Below are positions 30,641 through 40,808 of a stretch of 64,000 nucleotides of DNA, piece after piece; the stretch's first letter is position 1; the number at the start of each line of letters is the position of its first letter. Source of the DNA: Bremia lactucae (lineage: Eukaryota > Oomycota > Peronosporomycetes > Peronosporales > Peronosporaceae); contig NC_090614.1 of the NCBI RefSeq assembly GCF_004359215.1, positions 3,992,815-4,056,814 on the forward strand, read 5' to 3'. Under the pieces are notes generated by a model. That model ran no database searches, was not told the DNA's origin, and saw only the letters and a list, made by a program, of their open reading frames with translations. Both the position numbers and the translations under genes were made by a program.

Positions 30641-31096
30641 ACCAGCTTCTCTTGCGTGCAGTCAAATAGTTGTGGTGGGCGCATTAGTGACCTCACCCAA
30701 CACACGAAGTACTCTGGTTAAGTGTCGTCACGAGAGCGGTAATTCGGCTCCTCGTGCGCACTTACCAAGTAGGAAGTAGTTTCAAACCGATTTATATTTA
30801 ATCGTGTTAGATATAAATACCTTTATTTACAATCAAAATGTAATCTCTATAGATAACACTCAATATGTATTGCGAGCGTGTCTTTCTAGCTTCCTCGCGT
30901 AACGGATGACGCTGGGCGTCATCCCTCCTAATGTGAATGCACCCATGTGCATCACATACACAAGGGTTGGTCACAAATGTGCACCACACCCGAGTGTTGG
31001 GTCTAATTACTATAATTTAGTAATTGACTATCCCCTTAAGTACACCAAGTGTACTTAACGGGGACTGTGTAACATTACGGCAACTTTAGCCCGTTA
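30641..31096. repeat. Hairpin-rich, LTR-like remnant
   Basis: It contains perfect hairpins GGATGACGC-TGG-GCGTCATCC (30904-30924) and TTAAGTACAC-CAA-GTGTACTTAA (about 31037-31059) and ends TGTGTAACATTACGGC...GCCCGTTACA. Such hairpins and the GTTACA end are typical of the LTRs in this window, but it matches no other copy here. Confidence 0.45.
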
Positions 31097-31339
31097 CAAA
31101 GCCTGCTCTAGTGAATAAAATATTAAAAGTGGTGGAACCGCCTTCTTCATTTATCTTGGCGCAGATTATCCCCTTGCGATAGTAGCGTTGTGGTCACAAC
31201 GAGTTTTGCCAATAATTGTTGGAATCTCGCAGCAAGGTTTTGTGCAAGAGCGACAAAATTTAAAACTTGTCAAGATGATGTTATGTCAACTGGCCACACT
31301 TTAACACAAAGGTGAATTACCGGTTCAAACAGTCGTTTG

Positions 31340-31660
31340 ATTATTTTACCAGACTTCCGCAAAGCGTACGACACTGAAAAATAAAATTTCTGCATGCATT
31401 TTTGCGATGTTTGGGATTTGACAAGCATTATGTTAAATTAAGTTAACAGTTTCATATGGGGACGAAGGTGGCGTTTCACGTCCACGGCGTGACTTCGGCC
31501 CCGGTCCTAGTTGTTTTCGGTATACACCAGGGCTTCTCTAGCCTCTCTCCTTTCTCTGATAGCTATGGAGCGGCTTGGTTTGGCGATTCAGCAATCCATC
31601 AAGGTGCACGGAACACTCGTACGTGGAAGCTCCCATGGCACCATTTCTAGACACGGCTGG
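31340..31660 (+). pseudogene. LINE reverse-transcriptase fragment
   Basis: Pieces in order: DFRKAYDT (about 31351), GIHQGFSSLSP (31520-31550), then LIAMERLGLAIQQSIKVHGTLV (31555-31622). They correspond to the FRKAYDT, G-x-RQG-x-PLSP and following blocks of non-LTR retrotransposon RTs. A deletion and frameshifts separate them. The rest to 32100 has no recognisable coding. Confidence 0.6.
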
Positions 31661-32107
31661 CCAGATGACCCCGGCGATGCAACAGGTCATTGGCTTTGGG
31701 GAGTTGTCTGCTCTCCAAGTCCAGCCAGCGAAAATAATGAATTGACATCTTTCAATAGCACCATTCGACTGCAAGCCTTCTCCATAATGCGAAATGATCC
31801 CTTGCCCACAACTTGCATTGGCTTATATTGCCAGCGAACATTGAAGAGAGCAGACGCCGTAATCACTTTGCGATAAACTTTGCTTCTCTGCTTCAAGAAG
31901 CAGCTTATTGGTGTGAGGTCGATGACTAAGTCCTCGCGAACTCGACTGTTTATCCAGACGGTCTTACTCTATCGGAGGAAATTATCCTTCAGCGCCAACA
32001 GTATGGTTCGAGTGCAACATTGTCGAGCGCCGGTGATTACTAACCGGCAGCGACGTCGGATTCGGCGAGGTTAGAAGAGGATGTGAAAGTAGGACTTAGT
32101 AAAGAGT

Positions 32108-32265
32108 AAATATTATTCCTTTATAAGAGAAAATAAAAAAGTATAAAATTTATATTGTTAATTAAGTTTGACCTGATAGTTTCAACATTGCCATATTTAG
32201 ATTACAATAAGGCAGTGGATAGAAGATCGTTACGACAGGAAGACTTAATATAAGAACACAGTATC
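32108..32265 (+). repeat. Family-B LTR fragment
   Basis: Matches the AT-rich half of the family-B LTR and its GTGGATAGAAGATCGTTACGAC landmark, without either terminus. Confidence 0.6.
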
Positions 32266-32278
32266 TCTTTTTTCTCTT

Positions 32279-32450
32279 TACATTAATCAACCAATCAACA
32301 GAACTGTTTTTTTTGCTGCTTCAATATAATAAAATGTGGTAATATTGGAAATGTAAAGTGAAAATTCTTAGAATATACGAATTTCACACTTCTTTATTTA
32401 TTTTCCTTTTCTAAGAAATAATAATTTTATTATTTCTTACCGCGTCACAA
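32279..32450 (-). repeat. Family-B LTR fragment, inverse orientation
   Basis: Reverse-complement similarity to the first 170 bp of the family-B LTR (ATAATAAAATTATTATTTCTT, TTCCAATATTACCA and GTTGATTGGTTGATT blocks). It faces the fragment at 32108-32265. 32451-32980 has no recognisable feature. Confidence 0.45.
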
Positions 32451-32980
32451 AGTCTTATCGTATGAGAAGCAATTCACCGCAGGACAAAGGTTTGGCACAA
32501 CTACACATGTGTATTTTATCAGCTAAATTTAGAGCCAACCACCGAATGAGCGAATTTAATCGATGATTCGCGACATGTCCAGCCTATAAATATATAAAAA
32601 GCGTCTTTTATTGCAAAACAGATAATTGTTGCTCATGATGACCAGTGCTGCACATCCGGCTTCTTATGGCGTTTTGCTGTAAACATTGATAACACACAAA
32701 AATAGAGACTTGGGAATGTTCGAGTTGCGTATCTACTAAGACCTGAACTGAACTTTCTTGAGCTCACGAACGCATACACGTCGATTTGACACGCTGAATA
32801 ATATCATGTGTTTTCTCTAGAGAAGACCAGGTCATAAGCATTAGTGTTCATCGGGTGAGCCCGTAAAACAATAAAATGAATCAGACAACATCCTAAAATA
32901 GGAAAATGCCAAGTCGTTTCATGATTGCGGGCACTTTCAACCATTTTTTATTACGCGGCAAGGTGTGAACGATATAGGTC

Positions 32981-33400
32981 ATGCATGAGTCATACTTTCA
33001 TTTGCCTCGTCGTCGCCACTCCACATTCACAATGAACCAACGCATATCATCATCCTCGATCTGCGGACCCATGAATCGTCGACATTCACTGGTCGAAGGC
33101 TACAAGCTCCACCTCCTGGCTACAATGATTGATAAGGTACCCGTTCCTAGTAGATCAAAAAGTGAGGACGGCCAAGAGTGCACGAAGCTGGTGACCGAGA
33201 TGATGGCACAACGCCTTAGGTCCAGCTTCCAAACTTCCCAGGGGGTCCAGTTTGAAGACAAACATTACAAGCACCAGATGAAGCTCTACAGTCTCATAGC
33301 GCTCGCAGCAGATCCCTATACTTCTACAATCAATGCTCGGATAGCTCAGAAGGCGCTTAAGTACCGCAATAAGTCCTATTGTAAAAAGGGCTGGAAGTAG
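32981..33400 (+). CDS. Small basic protein of unknown function, paralogue 1
   Basis: 139 codons from the first ATG; the ATG at 33032 (122 residues, MNQRISSSS) or the one at 33071 (MNRRHSLVEGYKL) may be the real start because the paralogue at 34955-35290 begins just before the matching block. Shared features: R-x-SL-x-E-x-YKL near the start, GVQF and SLIALA in the middle, ALKYRNK near the end. No signal peptide, membrane segment or known domain. It converges with the CCDC43-like gene 112 bp downstream. Confidence 0.65.
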   Translation: MHESYFHLPRRRHSTFTMNQRISSSSICGPMNRRHSLVEGYKLHLLATMIDKVPVPSRSKSEDGQECTKLVTEMMAQRLRSSFQTSQGVQFEDKHYKHQMKLYSLIALAADPYTSTINARIAQKALKYRNKSYCKKGWK

Positions 33401-33512
33401 CCCGTTGATTGGCTGGAAACAGCCTCTTATTACCGTTGTAATATCGTGTCATTTTGAGCGTAGAATTTTAAAAGTGTTGATTTAACCAGAGAAATAAACA
33501 ATTTGTATTGTT

Positions 33513-34199
33513 TTAACCACAGCCACGTTGTTTTTCTTTCTTCATCGTCCTCTTCTTGGTCTTATCCTTCCGTGCCTTGTCTTTGGCCAACAGCTCTTTC
33601 TCGTACTTGACTTTCTTGTCGTGCTCGGTCTTCATCTTCTCCCTCATGGAATTCTGTGCCTGCTGCACCCTCTGTCTATTAGTATTGACAGGACCGACGT
33701 CCTCAGTGGCCACTTCACTGCCCTTTATCTTCACGATATTGCCCAATTCGTCAAACTCGGACATGACTGTGAAGCCGTATTCATTAATGAGATGCTCGCG
33801 GGACATGAGTTCCTCACGCGTCATCTTCTTGAGGCGATCAGCCACCTTTTGCTTTTCGTAAATGGCTGCCTCCTTAGCTTCCTGAAGCTGCTTGTCTCGT
33901 ATCTGCACATCCTTCATCTGCTTTTCAATTATCTTCAGTTCAGCCTCCACTTGGAATTGCTGTTGCTCGTCCTGAAGCAGCTTCAGGGCGTCCTGGGTCA
34001 TCTTCGCCTCATCCAGCACGTCAGCTAGCACACTTTCGGTCACGAGCCCATCCGCAGCGCCTGAAAATACAGCGACTACGCTGCTGACGCGCTCCGATAC
34101 GTCCAGATCTTCATCTCGCAGAAGACCAAGCGCGTACTCTACATAGACGGAGGCATCGAGGTGAAGGATCGACACTTTGTCCCGCACATAAGCCTCCAT
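33513..34199 (-). CDS. Coiled-coil protein, CCDC43-like
   Basis: 228 residues, single exon, ATG at 34199. The N-terminal 75 residues form a small helical domain (LDASVYVEYALGLLRDED) like that of CCDC43. A long charged coiled coil follows (about 80-130: EAELKIIEKQMKDVQ), then a conserved-looking middle (REHLINEYGF) and a Lys/Arg-rich tail (KARKDKTKKRTMKKEK). Length and order agree with CCDC43 (about 224 residues), whose role is poorly known. No organelle signal is seen. Confidence 0.78.
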   Translation of the reverse strand: MEAYVRDKVSILHLDASVYVEYALGLLRDEDLDVSERVSSVVAVFSGAADGLVTESVLADVLDEAKMTQDALKLLQDEQQQFQVEAELKIIEKQMKDVQIRDKQLQEAKEAAIYEKQKVADRLKKMTREELMSREHLINEYGFTVMSEFDELGNIVKIKGSEVATEDVGPVNTNRQRVQQAQNSMREKMKTEHDKKVKYEKELLAKDKARKDKTKKRTMKKEKQRGCG

Positions 34200-34954
34200 A
34201 TGTAGGAATCGTGTGGTTTACACGTGTTCGGGTGCCGCACATCCGATACTGACCACTGCTTGATACCTCGCGAACTGGTGTAAATGAAAATATATCACTT
34301 AAAACAGGGTATCTATCCTCTGTCCCGTCTTAAGAATATTTTCTTAGCATACGCGTCATATCGAACGAATAAGGTGGCAGCAAACGAAGCATAAGAAAAT
34401 CTACAAGATTCCGAAGCATCTGAGCGCTTTCTTGCTAAAGACTTTTTAAATTTGCAGTGCGCGACATGAAGACTTTCCGTGGACATGGAAGTGTTTCGAA
34501 GCGACGGGAACGCTAACTGTGCAGCACTTCGATACAGATGCCCTCCCACGAAGTATAGCACATTGTTGTAGCATTGTCACTTGTACCCCCATTCCCCGAG
34601 CGAGGAAGACTCTCTGGTCTGATTTACTCAATAAATACGTGGATAATTAGCCCAGTGTTTTATGGTCGAGCATTGAATAGTCACAGACAGGATACAAAAC
34701 TCGGACAGAGACGTGACATGATACAAGTTGAAAAGTAGGACTGTAAGATCGTGATACAAACGACAAGAGAAGATTCTTGAGTAAAAGTCAGCTCGACAAC
34801 CGCAATAAATCCCGGCAACAAAGCAGAAGAGCTAACTTTGTGTTTAGACTACATGTATTATATTACTACGAGGTAGACAACATTAAATTGCCGCGTTGCG
34901 TTGTTCTCGGGGCTTCTTTATACACAGCCGCAGCGTGGCCTCCCCCGTCTCTTC
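34200..34954. other. Intergenic, no gene seen
   Basis: Contains the presumed promoter of the CCDC43-like gene. Short open frames at 34313-34631 on the minus strand have no recognisable content. Confidence 0.5.
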
Positions 34955-35290
34955 TCATACCATTAAGCAGTGGCGTTCTACCACTTTGCGATACCGCAAC
35001 GCCTTCTTGGCGAGCAATACATTGCTCTGTGAGCTTGACGAGGTTGTAGCCAGAGCCACGAGGCTGTTGACCCGGGACTGGTATTTTTGGCACTTAAACA
35101 CGACGCCTTGTGCCGTGCAAATAAAGCCTTCGGATTTGTAGCACTTCTCTAGCGCTGCAAGATTGCTATTGTCATGGCGTACGCCATGAGGCAGGTAACT
35201 GCCAACAGAAGTCTCGTGGTGGACAGTGGCCCCGTGATTGAGTTTGTAGCTCTCGGAAAGTGAGCGACGGCGCGAGTTGAGCGATGACAT
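34955..35290 (-). CDS. Small basic protein of unknown function, paralogue 2
   Basis: 111 residues from an ATG at 35288-35290 (MSSLNSRRRSLSESYKL). It matches paralogue 1 in three blocks: RRRSLSESYKL/RRHSLVEGYKL, GVVFKCQKY/GVQFEDKHY followed by SLVALA/SLIALA, and KKALRYRK/QKALKYRN. Ser-rich SSSSQS between the last two. Orientation is opposite to paralogue 1, so the pair brackets the CCDC43-like gene. Function unknown; preservation of the blocks argues that both are real. Confidence 0.68.
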   Translation of the reverse strand: MSSLNSRRRSLSESYKLNHGATVHHETSVGSYLPHGVRHDNSNLAALEKCYKSEGFICTAQGVVFKCQKYQSRVNSLVALATTSSSSQSNVLLAKKALRYRKVVERHCLMV

Positions 35291-36923
35291 TTTGGGTGCT
35301 TTGCAAGTGGCAGAATGCGAACTGAGGAGTCCGACGGACTTCGTCGGGTCTAGAATTCAATTAGGTATGCAGCTGCCTTGGAGCAGACAGGCTGACTGCG
35401 GAAACTTCTGGCGACTCATCCCGATCGAGAATTTGTGATACTTTATAGGTAGATTTGTCGCGGAAGTCATTGGAAAGTCTCGACGTAATACGCAATGGCT
35501 GCCACTTTAGATCGGATATCCAGAGTGCACTGAAACGTAAAACACAATGGCTGCCACTTGTATCGTAGATCTAAAAGCATCCTACATCGTGCTGTGTTTT
35601 TCTCAACGCCACACGTGTTTCGTAAGTAGCTCTCGTGCTGATCGTCAGTGTGTAGATCGCAGCTTTTTTAATAGCTGGCAGAAGCCAATCCGGATTCTCT
35701 GCTTCGTGGTCGGCGCACGGGAACGTTTATATTTGCCGCATCTTTAATTGGCTAGCTACGGTAACTGAAAACTTTTAATTATTTAATTTACGGACGATAA
35801 TTTTTTGATTAGCAAGTATCGTAAAAACAGCCTTTTTACCCTTTCAATTTACAATAGAAGGTGCAATAACAGCTCGAAGGATTTTAATTATCAATAATCG
35901 ATACTAGCAAAGCTTCGCGCGAAGTGTTAAGAGCATTTGGACACACGAGTGATTGACACGCAGGAGCGCTAGCTATATTCTGACCGAGCACTTGTCTCAA
36001 ATAGCACATTTTCTGTATCCGCACACGAGGCGATGGTCAGACTACTGTAACTGCACACGATAAATATTTTCCATGACCGGACACGTAGAAAAGTACTAAG
36101 AATACAAATGATGTATATTAGCTGAAAGCAGAGGCTGTACACTTTCGGTCACCAATGCCTAAAATTGACGATTGAGCATGCCGATGTATGTAACCCAGCA
36201 GATTCCATTTCAATCGTTCTTAGCGCACTACACAAATCGCAATGACTATGCTAAGAAATCAGTTCCACAAAAGAGACGAACTTTAGCAAAAACTTAAAAC
36301 ATTATTATTCGTTGGTAACTTGCAACTGATATAGAATTCGGCTTATACCAATTAGCCTTAGGCAGAAACCGTAGATGTTTAAGAATAAGAATCTTTTTGA
36401 TCCGCACTTAAGACGATCAGTATCCAATCTCTCTTTGTTGTGTTCCGAGCGAGAAACACGAACCTTTGGTTCGCCTCGTTTGCTTTCAAATGCCATAAAC
36501 GGGCCTTGCCTGTTTGTATCACGACATTCCGAGTGCAGCGTAATGCGTTTGCAATATTCTTTTGAAGCGGAATTCATTCAATAAGATTATATGAGGACAA
36601 ATTTGAGGTCGGGTAGGTAATATAATTTGAAAGATAGCTTACGCAGCCGTTTCAGGACAAGGTCGGAGGTAGGATGCAATAAAACCTTGCATATAGTTGC
36701 AGTTCAGCTCCTGTACATTACGATATATGTGAGCAAATCCGACAGGCTGTAGCAGCTGGAAGCTGTCTCACTCGGCAACGATGTCTCGCGGAACGGTGGC
36801 CTGAATTTATTCTTTTGATACTACAGGAAGCAGCAAAGAAGCTCCGTGCCGCGTCTGCAGACCGCTAATGTTCGCAAATTGATAAAATACCATTGTTTTT
36901 GATTAAATGAACTAGATATAACG
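35291..36923. other. Intergenic, no gene seen
   Basis: 1.6 kb without a convincing coding frame, RNA gene or transposon similarity to other parts of the window. It includes two near-copies of an AATGGCTGCCACTT stretch at 35495 and 35548. Confidence 0.5.
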
Positions 36924-37841
36924 TCACACAACACGCAGCCGACGGAACAGTTCCCGCACCATTCCGCAGATCGATTTCAGCCGCTGGTCCCTCTCAGTAA
37001 TGATACCCGGCATTTGAAACGCTCGCACGTGAGTTCGGACGGGGTAGGACGGCTTTTGCTTCGAACTTGGGACATGAGAGACCGGCCAATTTCCGGCCTC
37101 AAGCCGACGACGTAGACGCTTGTAAACGTCCTGTTGTATGCCACTGAGACTGCGGTGCGCGGTGTGTTCTAACGCAAAGTCGGCAAAAGCTCGGGCAATG
37201 GCGGGAGGGGCCTCGTTCCCACTTGCACGCATGACTTGAATAGGAGCTCCGAATTGTCCACGGAAACTTTGAAATGCAGAACGGACATGACCCGCGTGCG
37301 AGTGGAACTGGTTCAAGCGCGTTCGAATCTTTTCTTCTGTATCATCGCTTCGCTGCCTGACACGGCAAGCCACATCGAGTGGAGGAGGATTGAAGTCGAC
37401 GTGGTACGTTTTCCCCGTCTCTGGATCAACTCTTCGACCCTGAATACGTCGAATGACTTCTTTGTCCGCCACGTCCAGTTCCAGAACACAGTCGGGCGCT
37501 GCCGTACCACCTTGAGCGGTTAGTAATGATTTCGCCTGTCCACTTGTTCGTGGGAAGCCGTCGAGGAGCCAGCCACGAGTTTTACAGTCGAATTCAGCGA
37601 TTCGGCTAAGAACAACATCGACGATGAGGTCATCAGGTACCAACTCGCCGTTGTCCATAAAACGCTGAGCCTTGAGCCCTAGCATCGTCTTGTCTTGTAT
37701 AGCTTGGCGCAAGATATTTCCCGTTGATAGGTGGACGACTCCCAGTAATTCGACGAGAAGCTCGCACTGGGTGCCCTTTCCCCCGGCTGGTGGGCCTAGA
37801 ATCACAAGTCGAGGAAGTGATTCTATACCTCCCTGCTCCAT
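36924..37841 (-). CDS. Adenylate kinase with C-terminal extension
   Basis: Catalyses phosphoryl exchange among ATP, ADP and AMP (or a related NMP kinase). 305 residues from the ATG at 37841; the frame continues 12 codons to a GTG, which I do not use. Seen: P-loop GPPAGGKGTQ (about residue 14), AMP-site STGNILRQ, DGFPRT, a LID with GRRVDPETGKTYH and the DVACRVRQRSDD arm. The core ends near residue 230; about 70 further residues (RLRRRLEAGNWPV to RRLRVV) are basic and unfamiliar. The LID uses the long form without a Cys zinc site. No intron seen. Confidence 0.9.
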   Translation of the reverse strand: MEQGGIESLPRLVILGPPAGGKGTQCELLVELLGVVHLSTGNILRQAIQDKTMLGLKAQRFMDNGELVPDDLIVDVVLSRIAEFDCKTRGWLLDGFPRTSGQAKSLLTAQGGTAAPDCVLELDVADKEVIRRIQGRRVDPETGKTYHVDFNPPPLDVACRVRQRSDDTEEKIRTRLNQFHSHAGHVRSAFQSFRGQFGAPIQVMRASGNEAPPAIARAFADFALEHTAHRSLSGIQQDVYKRLRRRLEAGNWPVSHVPSSKQKPSYPVRTHVRAFQMPGIITERDQRLKSICGMVRELFRRLRVV

Positions 37842-38813
37842 CGTGGAGTCAATGTGGGTGTCGGTACGAGCAAACACAGGAGAGGTGATGACCTATTGTG
37901 GTTACTTGGCGACGATAGAGAAGTGACTAATTGTTTACTAGATCAAAGCCAATAAGAATTTTTGGTTGCTTCGCGTTCTGATGTCGACGAAGATGCTTTT
38001 TATCGATCTCTCGTCAAGCCGCGGCTTTTTTTTATATCAATTTTTTAGACCAAAAAAGTATGCGTTAGTTTTACTTAGTCTTAAATCACAGTTTTATTTG
38101 CTGTGGTTACAAGGTCCGATTTTGGGAGGAGATTGTTTTCCATCTTCTCATGCCAGCCCTATTCGACATCCGCGAGATGACCTAGTCGTGCTCTCGCAGC
38201 CATTAAATTACAAAGCCCAGAGTTTGCAAACGATGACAACCAGTGTTTGCAACCTCACGTTTTCATAAGTTATAATTCTTTGGAAGCTGCTGGTAGCAGA
38301 CAATGCGATACGAGACAGGAGCCGTTGATCGAAACGTGACGTTGCCCCTCTCCCTGGCCTCCATCTCCTTGGCTCTAAACCTGTCTTTGTTTCCTTTGAT
38401 AGAATGGTCGTATATGATAAGGTTACATCATTTATCAGGTTCCTGTGTTAAATTGTTTTTAGGGATTCATGAGTCACACCATAAGCACGAGAAAGCAAAT
38501 TAAATTATTCAGCCCACCTTTTCTTTGTCACCCACCTTTTTCAATATTTTATGTGTAAAACGTGGCTTCTCATTGGCCCAAACGAGATATGAAGGGTTTT
38601 TGCTCTCAAAGTTTATCATCACCAACGTAACGACATTGATATTAAGCTATTTTAACTTTATCAAGATTGCCATCTATAAAATCCAGCCTTGCACCACCCA
38701 CTTAGCATTCGTACGTTTCCTTATAACAAGCAAAGGCAGCACTTGATGTCCAAGCACAACAAGAAGGCAATGATACTATAAAAATTAGGAATAGGAAAAA
38801 TGGTTATGAAAAG
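37842..38813. other. Intergenic, no gene seen
   Basis: AK promoter region (an inverse CCAAT box near 37948) and AT-rich sequence. Short frames only. Confidence 0.5.
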
Positions 38814-39256
38814 TGTAACGGGCTGTATCGTTACATGAAATTAACACTTAAGCTTGAAATTTAAAATATTATCTAAAAGGTAGAGAATATTTAGAGAATA
38901 TTACTTTATATAGTAATGCTCGGAAATCTTATCCATAAATAGGTATAAGCACGTTATATCTATTTATCCCGCAGACTAATCAGCTGTAAACGTAAACAAA
39001 GAGAGAGAGACAGATAGATTTCAATTGCATGTTTAGTATTAGTTTATAATTAAGTTTAGCATTAACAGATAGAAAGAAGAGAAACTTAATTATATTAATA
39101 CAGTTTTCATTTAATCCTCTTTAAGGTAGTTGTCTTAAAGAGAAGTCTTCCTCTGCACGTACTAGTGTACGTGGTGTGACGTAAGGCACCCTCGCAACTG
39201 AAGCAGTGCGAAGTGGACTTGTACTGAAGCAGTACAAGTCGTAGTGCCCCGTTACA
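38814..39256 (+). repeat. 5' LTR of E3 (family A)
   Basis: 443 bp, TGTAACGGGCTGTATCGTTACA to GTGCCCCGTTACA. It keeps a 52-bp block (GAAATCTTATCCATAAATAG region) deleted from the 3' LTR. Confidence 0.93.
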
Positions 39257-39258
39257 CC

Positions 39259-39271
39259 TGGTAGCACTTTG
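39259..39271 (+). promoter_or_regulatory. E3 primer-binding site
   Basis: TGGTAGCACTTTG begins two bases after the LTR, the usual position for tRNA priming of minus-strand synthesis. The same nine bases occur in E6, and as TAGTAGCAC in E4. Confidence 0.65.
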
Positions 39272-39305
39272 TAGTCCGCCAAGGACCACACTTCCCACAT
39301 TTAAC

Positions 39306-39868
39306 ATGGACATGTCAGATGATAGTGGGAAAACGCATCACGTTTCGCGTGATAGCTACTCCTTTCTAAGTGACATAGAAAGGAGTGCGGTCGAACGAAT
39401 CAATTCGACCGTAAAGAATGATGCCATCTTGGCCATGCTGTCCGGTGTTTTAACAGGGATGCCCTCCATTCAGCCATCGCGAAGTTCAACAACATGAACT
39501 TGACGAGATGAAGGAAAAAGTAGCCTTGCTGAATCAGCAAGGCTCTCAACAGGCAGAACTGTTGAGGTTACAACAGGTACAGACCCTGTACCTGGGATGA
39601 CGCAAACGCGTCGTCCCGAAACTTTACAGATTGACATCTCTAAGTATAGGGGAGTCGAAGAAGACTCCCTCTTGAGATGGTTTGTCGAGTTGGACGATGC
39701 CATAAGGGCACGTCACATCGTCGACGAGCAAATGCAAGTCGCATTCGCTCAATCAAATTTGGCAGGTCGTGCCAAAACTTGGGCATTGGGCCTTAAGTTG
39801 CGCGACCCATACGTCTTTGGGTCGCTAGAGGCTTTTAAAGCCCGGCTCAAACAGACGTTTGAACCGCC
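39306..39868 (+). pseudogene. E3 gag (frameshifted, runs into gap)
   Basis: Starts MDMSDDSGKTHHVSRDS. A first frameshift near 39470 moves coding to the next frame, which carries a Gln/Leu coiled coil (ELDEMKEKVALLNQQG). A second shift before 39597 returns to the original frame for the capsid block (LQIDISKYRGVEED, FAQSNLAGRAKTWALGL, LEAFKARLKQTFEPP), a Retrotrans_gag signature. The zinc knuckle must lie in the gap. Confidence 0.82.
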
Positions 39869-40284
39869 NNNNNNNNNNNNNNNNNNNNNNNNNNNNNNNN
39901 NNNNNNNNNNNNNNNNNNNNNNNNNNNNNNNNNNNNNNNNNNNNNNNNNNNNNNNNNNNNNNNNNNNNNNNNNNNNNNNNNNNNNNNNNNNNNNNNNNNN
40001 NNNNNNNNNNNNNNNNNNNNNNNNNNNNNNNNNNNNNNNNNNNNNNNNNNNNNNNNNNNNNNNNNNNNNNNNNNNNNNNNNNNNNNNNNNNNNNNNNNNN
40101 NNNNNNNNNNNNNNNNNNNNNNNNNNNNNNNNNNNNNNNNNNNNNNNNNNNNNNNNNNNNNNNNNNNNNNNNNNNNNNNNNNNNNNNNNNNNNNNNNNNN
40201 NNNNNNNNNNNNNNNNNNNNNNNNNNNNNNNNNNNNNNNNNNNNNNNNNNNNNNNNNNNNNNNNNNNNNNNNNNNNNNNNNNNN
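39869..40284. other. Assembly gap (416 N)
   Basis: Unknown bases inside the gag region of E3. Open frames crossing it are meaningless. Confidence 0.99.
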
Positions 40285-40325
40285 GCCTTACTGATCCAGC
40301 AACCTCATGAGAATTTGCAAATCTC

Positions 40326-40808
40326 TTGACTAAAGTTGCTCCAGACACACAATCGTTATTTGTCTCTGCACCTGGTGATGAGGTATCCCTCATCACCTTA
40401 AGATTAGAAAAGACAAATTGTTTGTCTTTTGGATCCCTAGTGGACTGTGGAGCGTCGAATTACTTTATTCGTCGCTATTCGCTAGAGGGTCGTAGGCTCA
40501 ATTATATTAAGCGCGACATCCCTCCAAGGAGGATGACGGTGCGTCTCGTGACAGGCGCATCGATAACAGCAATGAAACGCGTAGTGAAATTTCACTCCAC
40601 GTTAAAAGAGTTACAGTATGATAATTTCATAGTACTGGATTTAGATGACAATTTTGATGTTATCCTAGGTTTACCTTGCCTCAGAAAGTATGAGCCAACA
40701 ATCAGCTTGCAGCGTCGATCCGTGAAGATGCCTGCCACTTGTTCATCAGATGGCCATCCGATGAACGTCTTAGAGCGTCCACAAGCGTGTGGATGTACCA
40801 CGAGTTAG
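40326..40808 (+). CDS. E3 aspartic protease segment
   Basis: Retropepsin that would process the E3 polyprotein. The catalytic loop is LVDCGASNYF, the flap region VRLVTGASIT, and the C-terminal signature FDVILGLPCL. 160 codons open, ending in the spacer before RT (CSSDGHPMN then ACGCTT). It is part of a gag-pol frame, not a separate gene. 40809-41560 is protease/RT linker with stops. Confidence 0.85.
   Translation: MTKVAPDTQSLFVSAPGDEVSLITLRLEKTNCLSFGSLVDCGASNYFIRRYSLEGRRLNYIKRDIPPRRMTVRLVTGASITAMKRVVKFHSTLKELQYDNFIVLDLDDNFDVILGLPCLRKYEPTISLQRRSVKMPATCSSDGHPMNVLERPQACGCTTS

Noticed and set aside
31687..31896. Minus-strand frame with VVGKGSF resembling a kinase glycine loop
   Set aside because: No further kinase motif, and the region lies just beside a LINE RT relic on the other strand; a chance match.
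34313..34631. Minus-strand frames of 61-82 codons upstream of the CCDC43-like gene
   Set aside because: No recognisable motif, no paralogue in the window, composition like the intergenic DNA.
37966..38746. Short plus-strand frames after the adenylate kinase gene
   Set aside because: AT-rich, hydrophobic by composition, no family signature or splice-consistent continuation.
39597..40396. Frames of more than 200 codons across the N gap on both strands
   Set aside because: Created by undetermined bases; only the gag part before 39869 and the protease after 40284 are real sequence.
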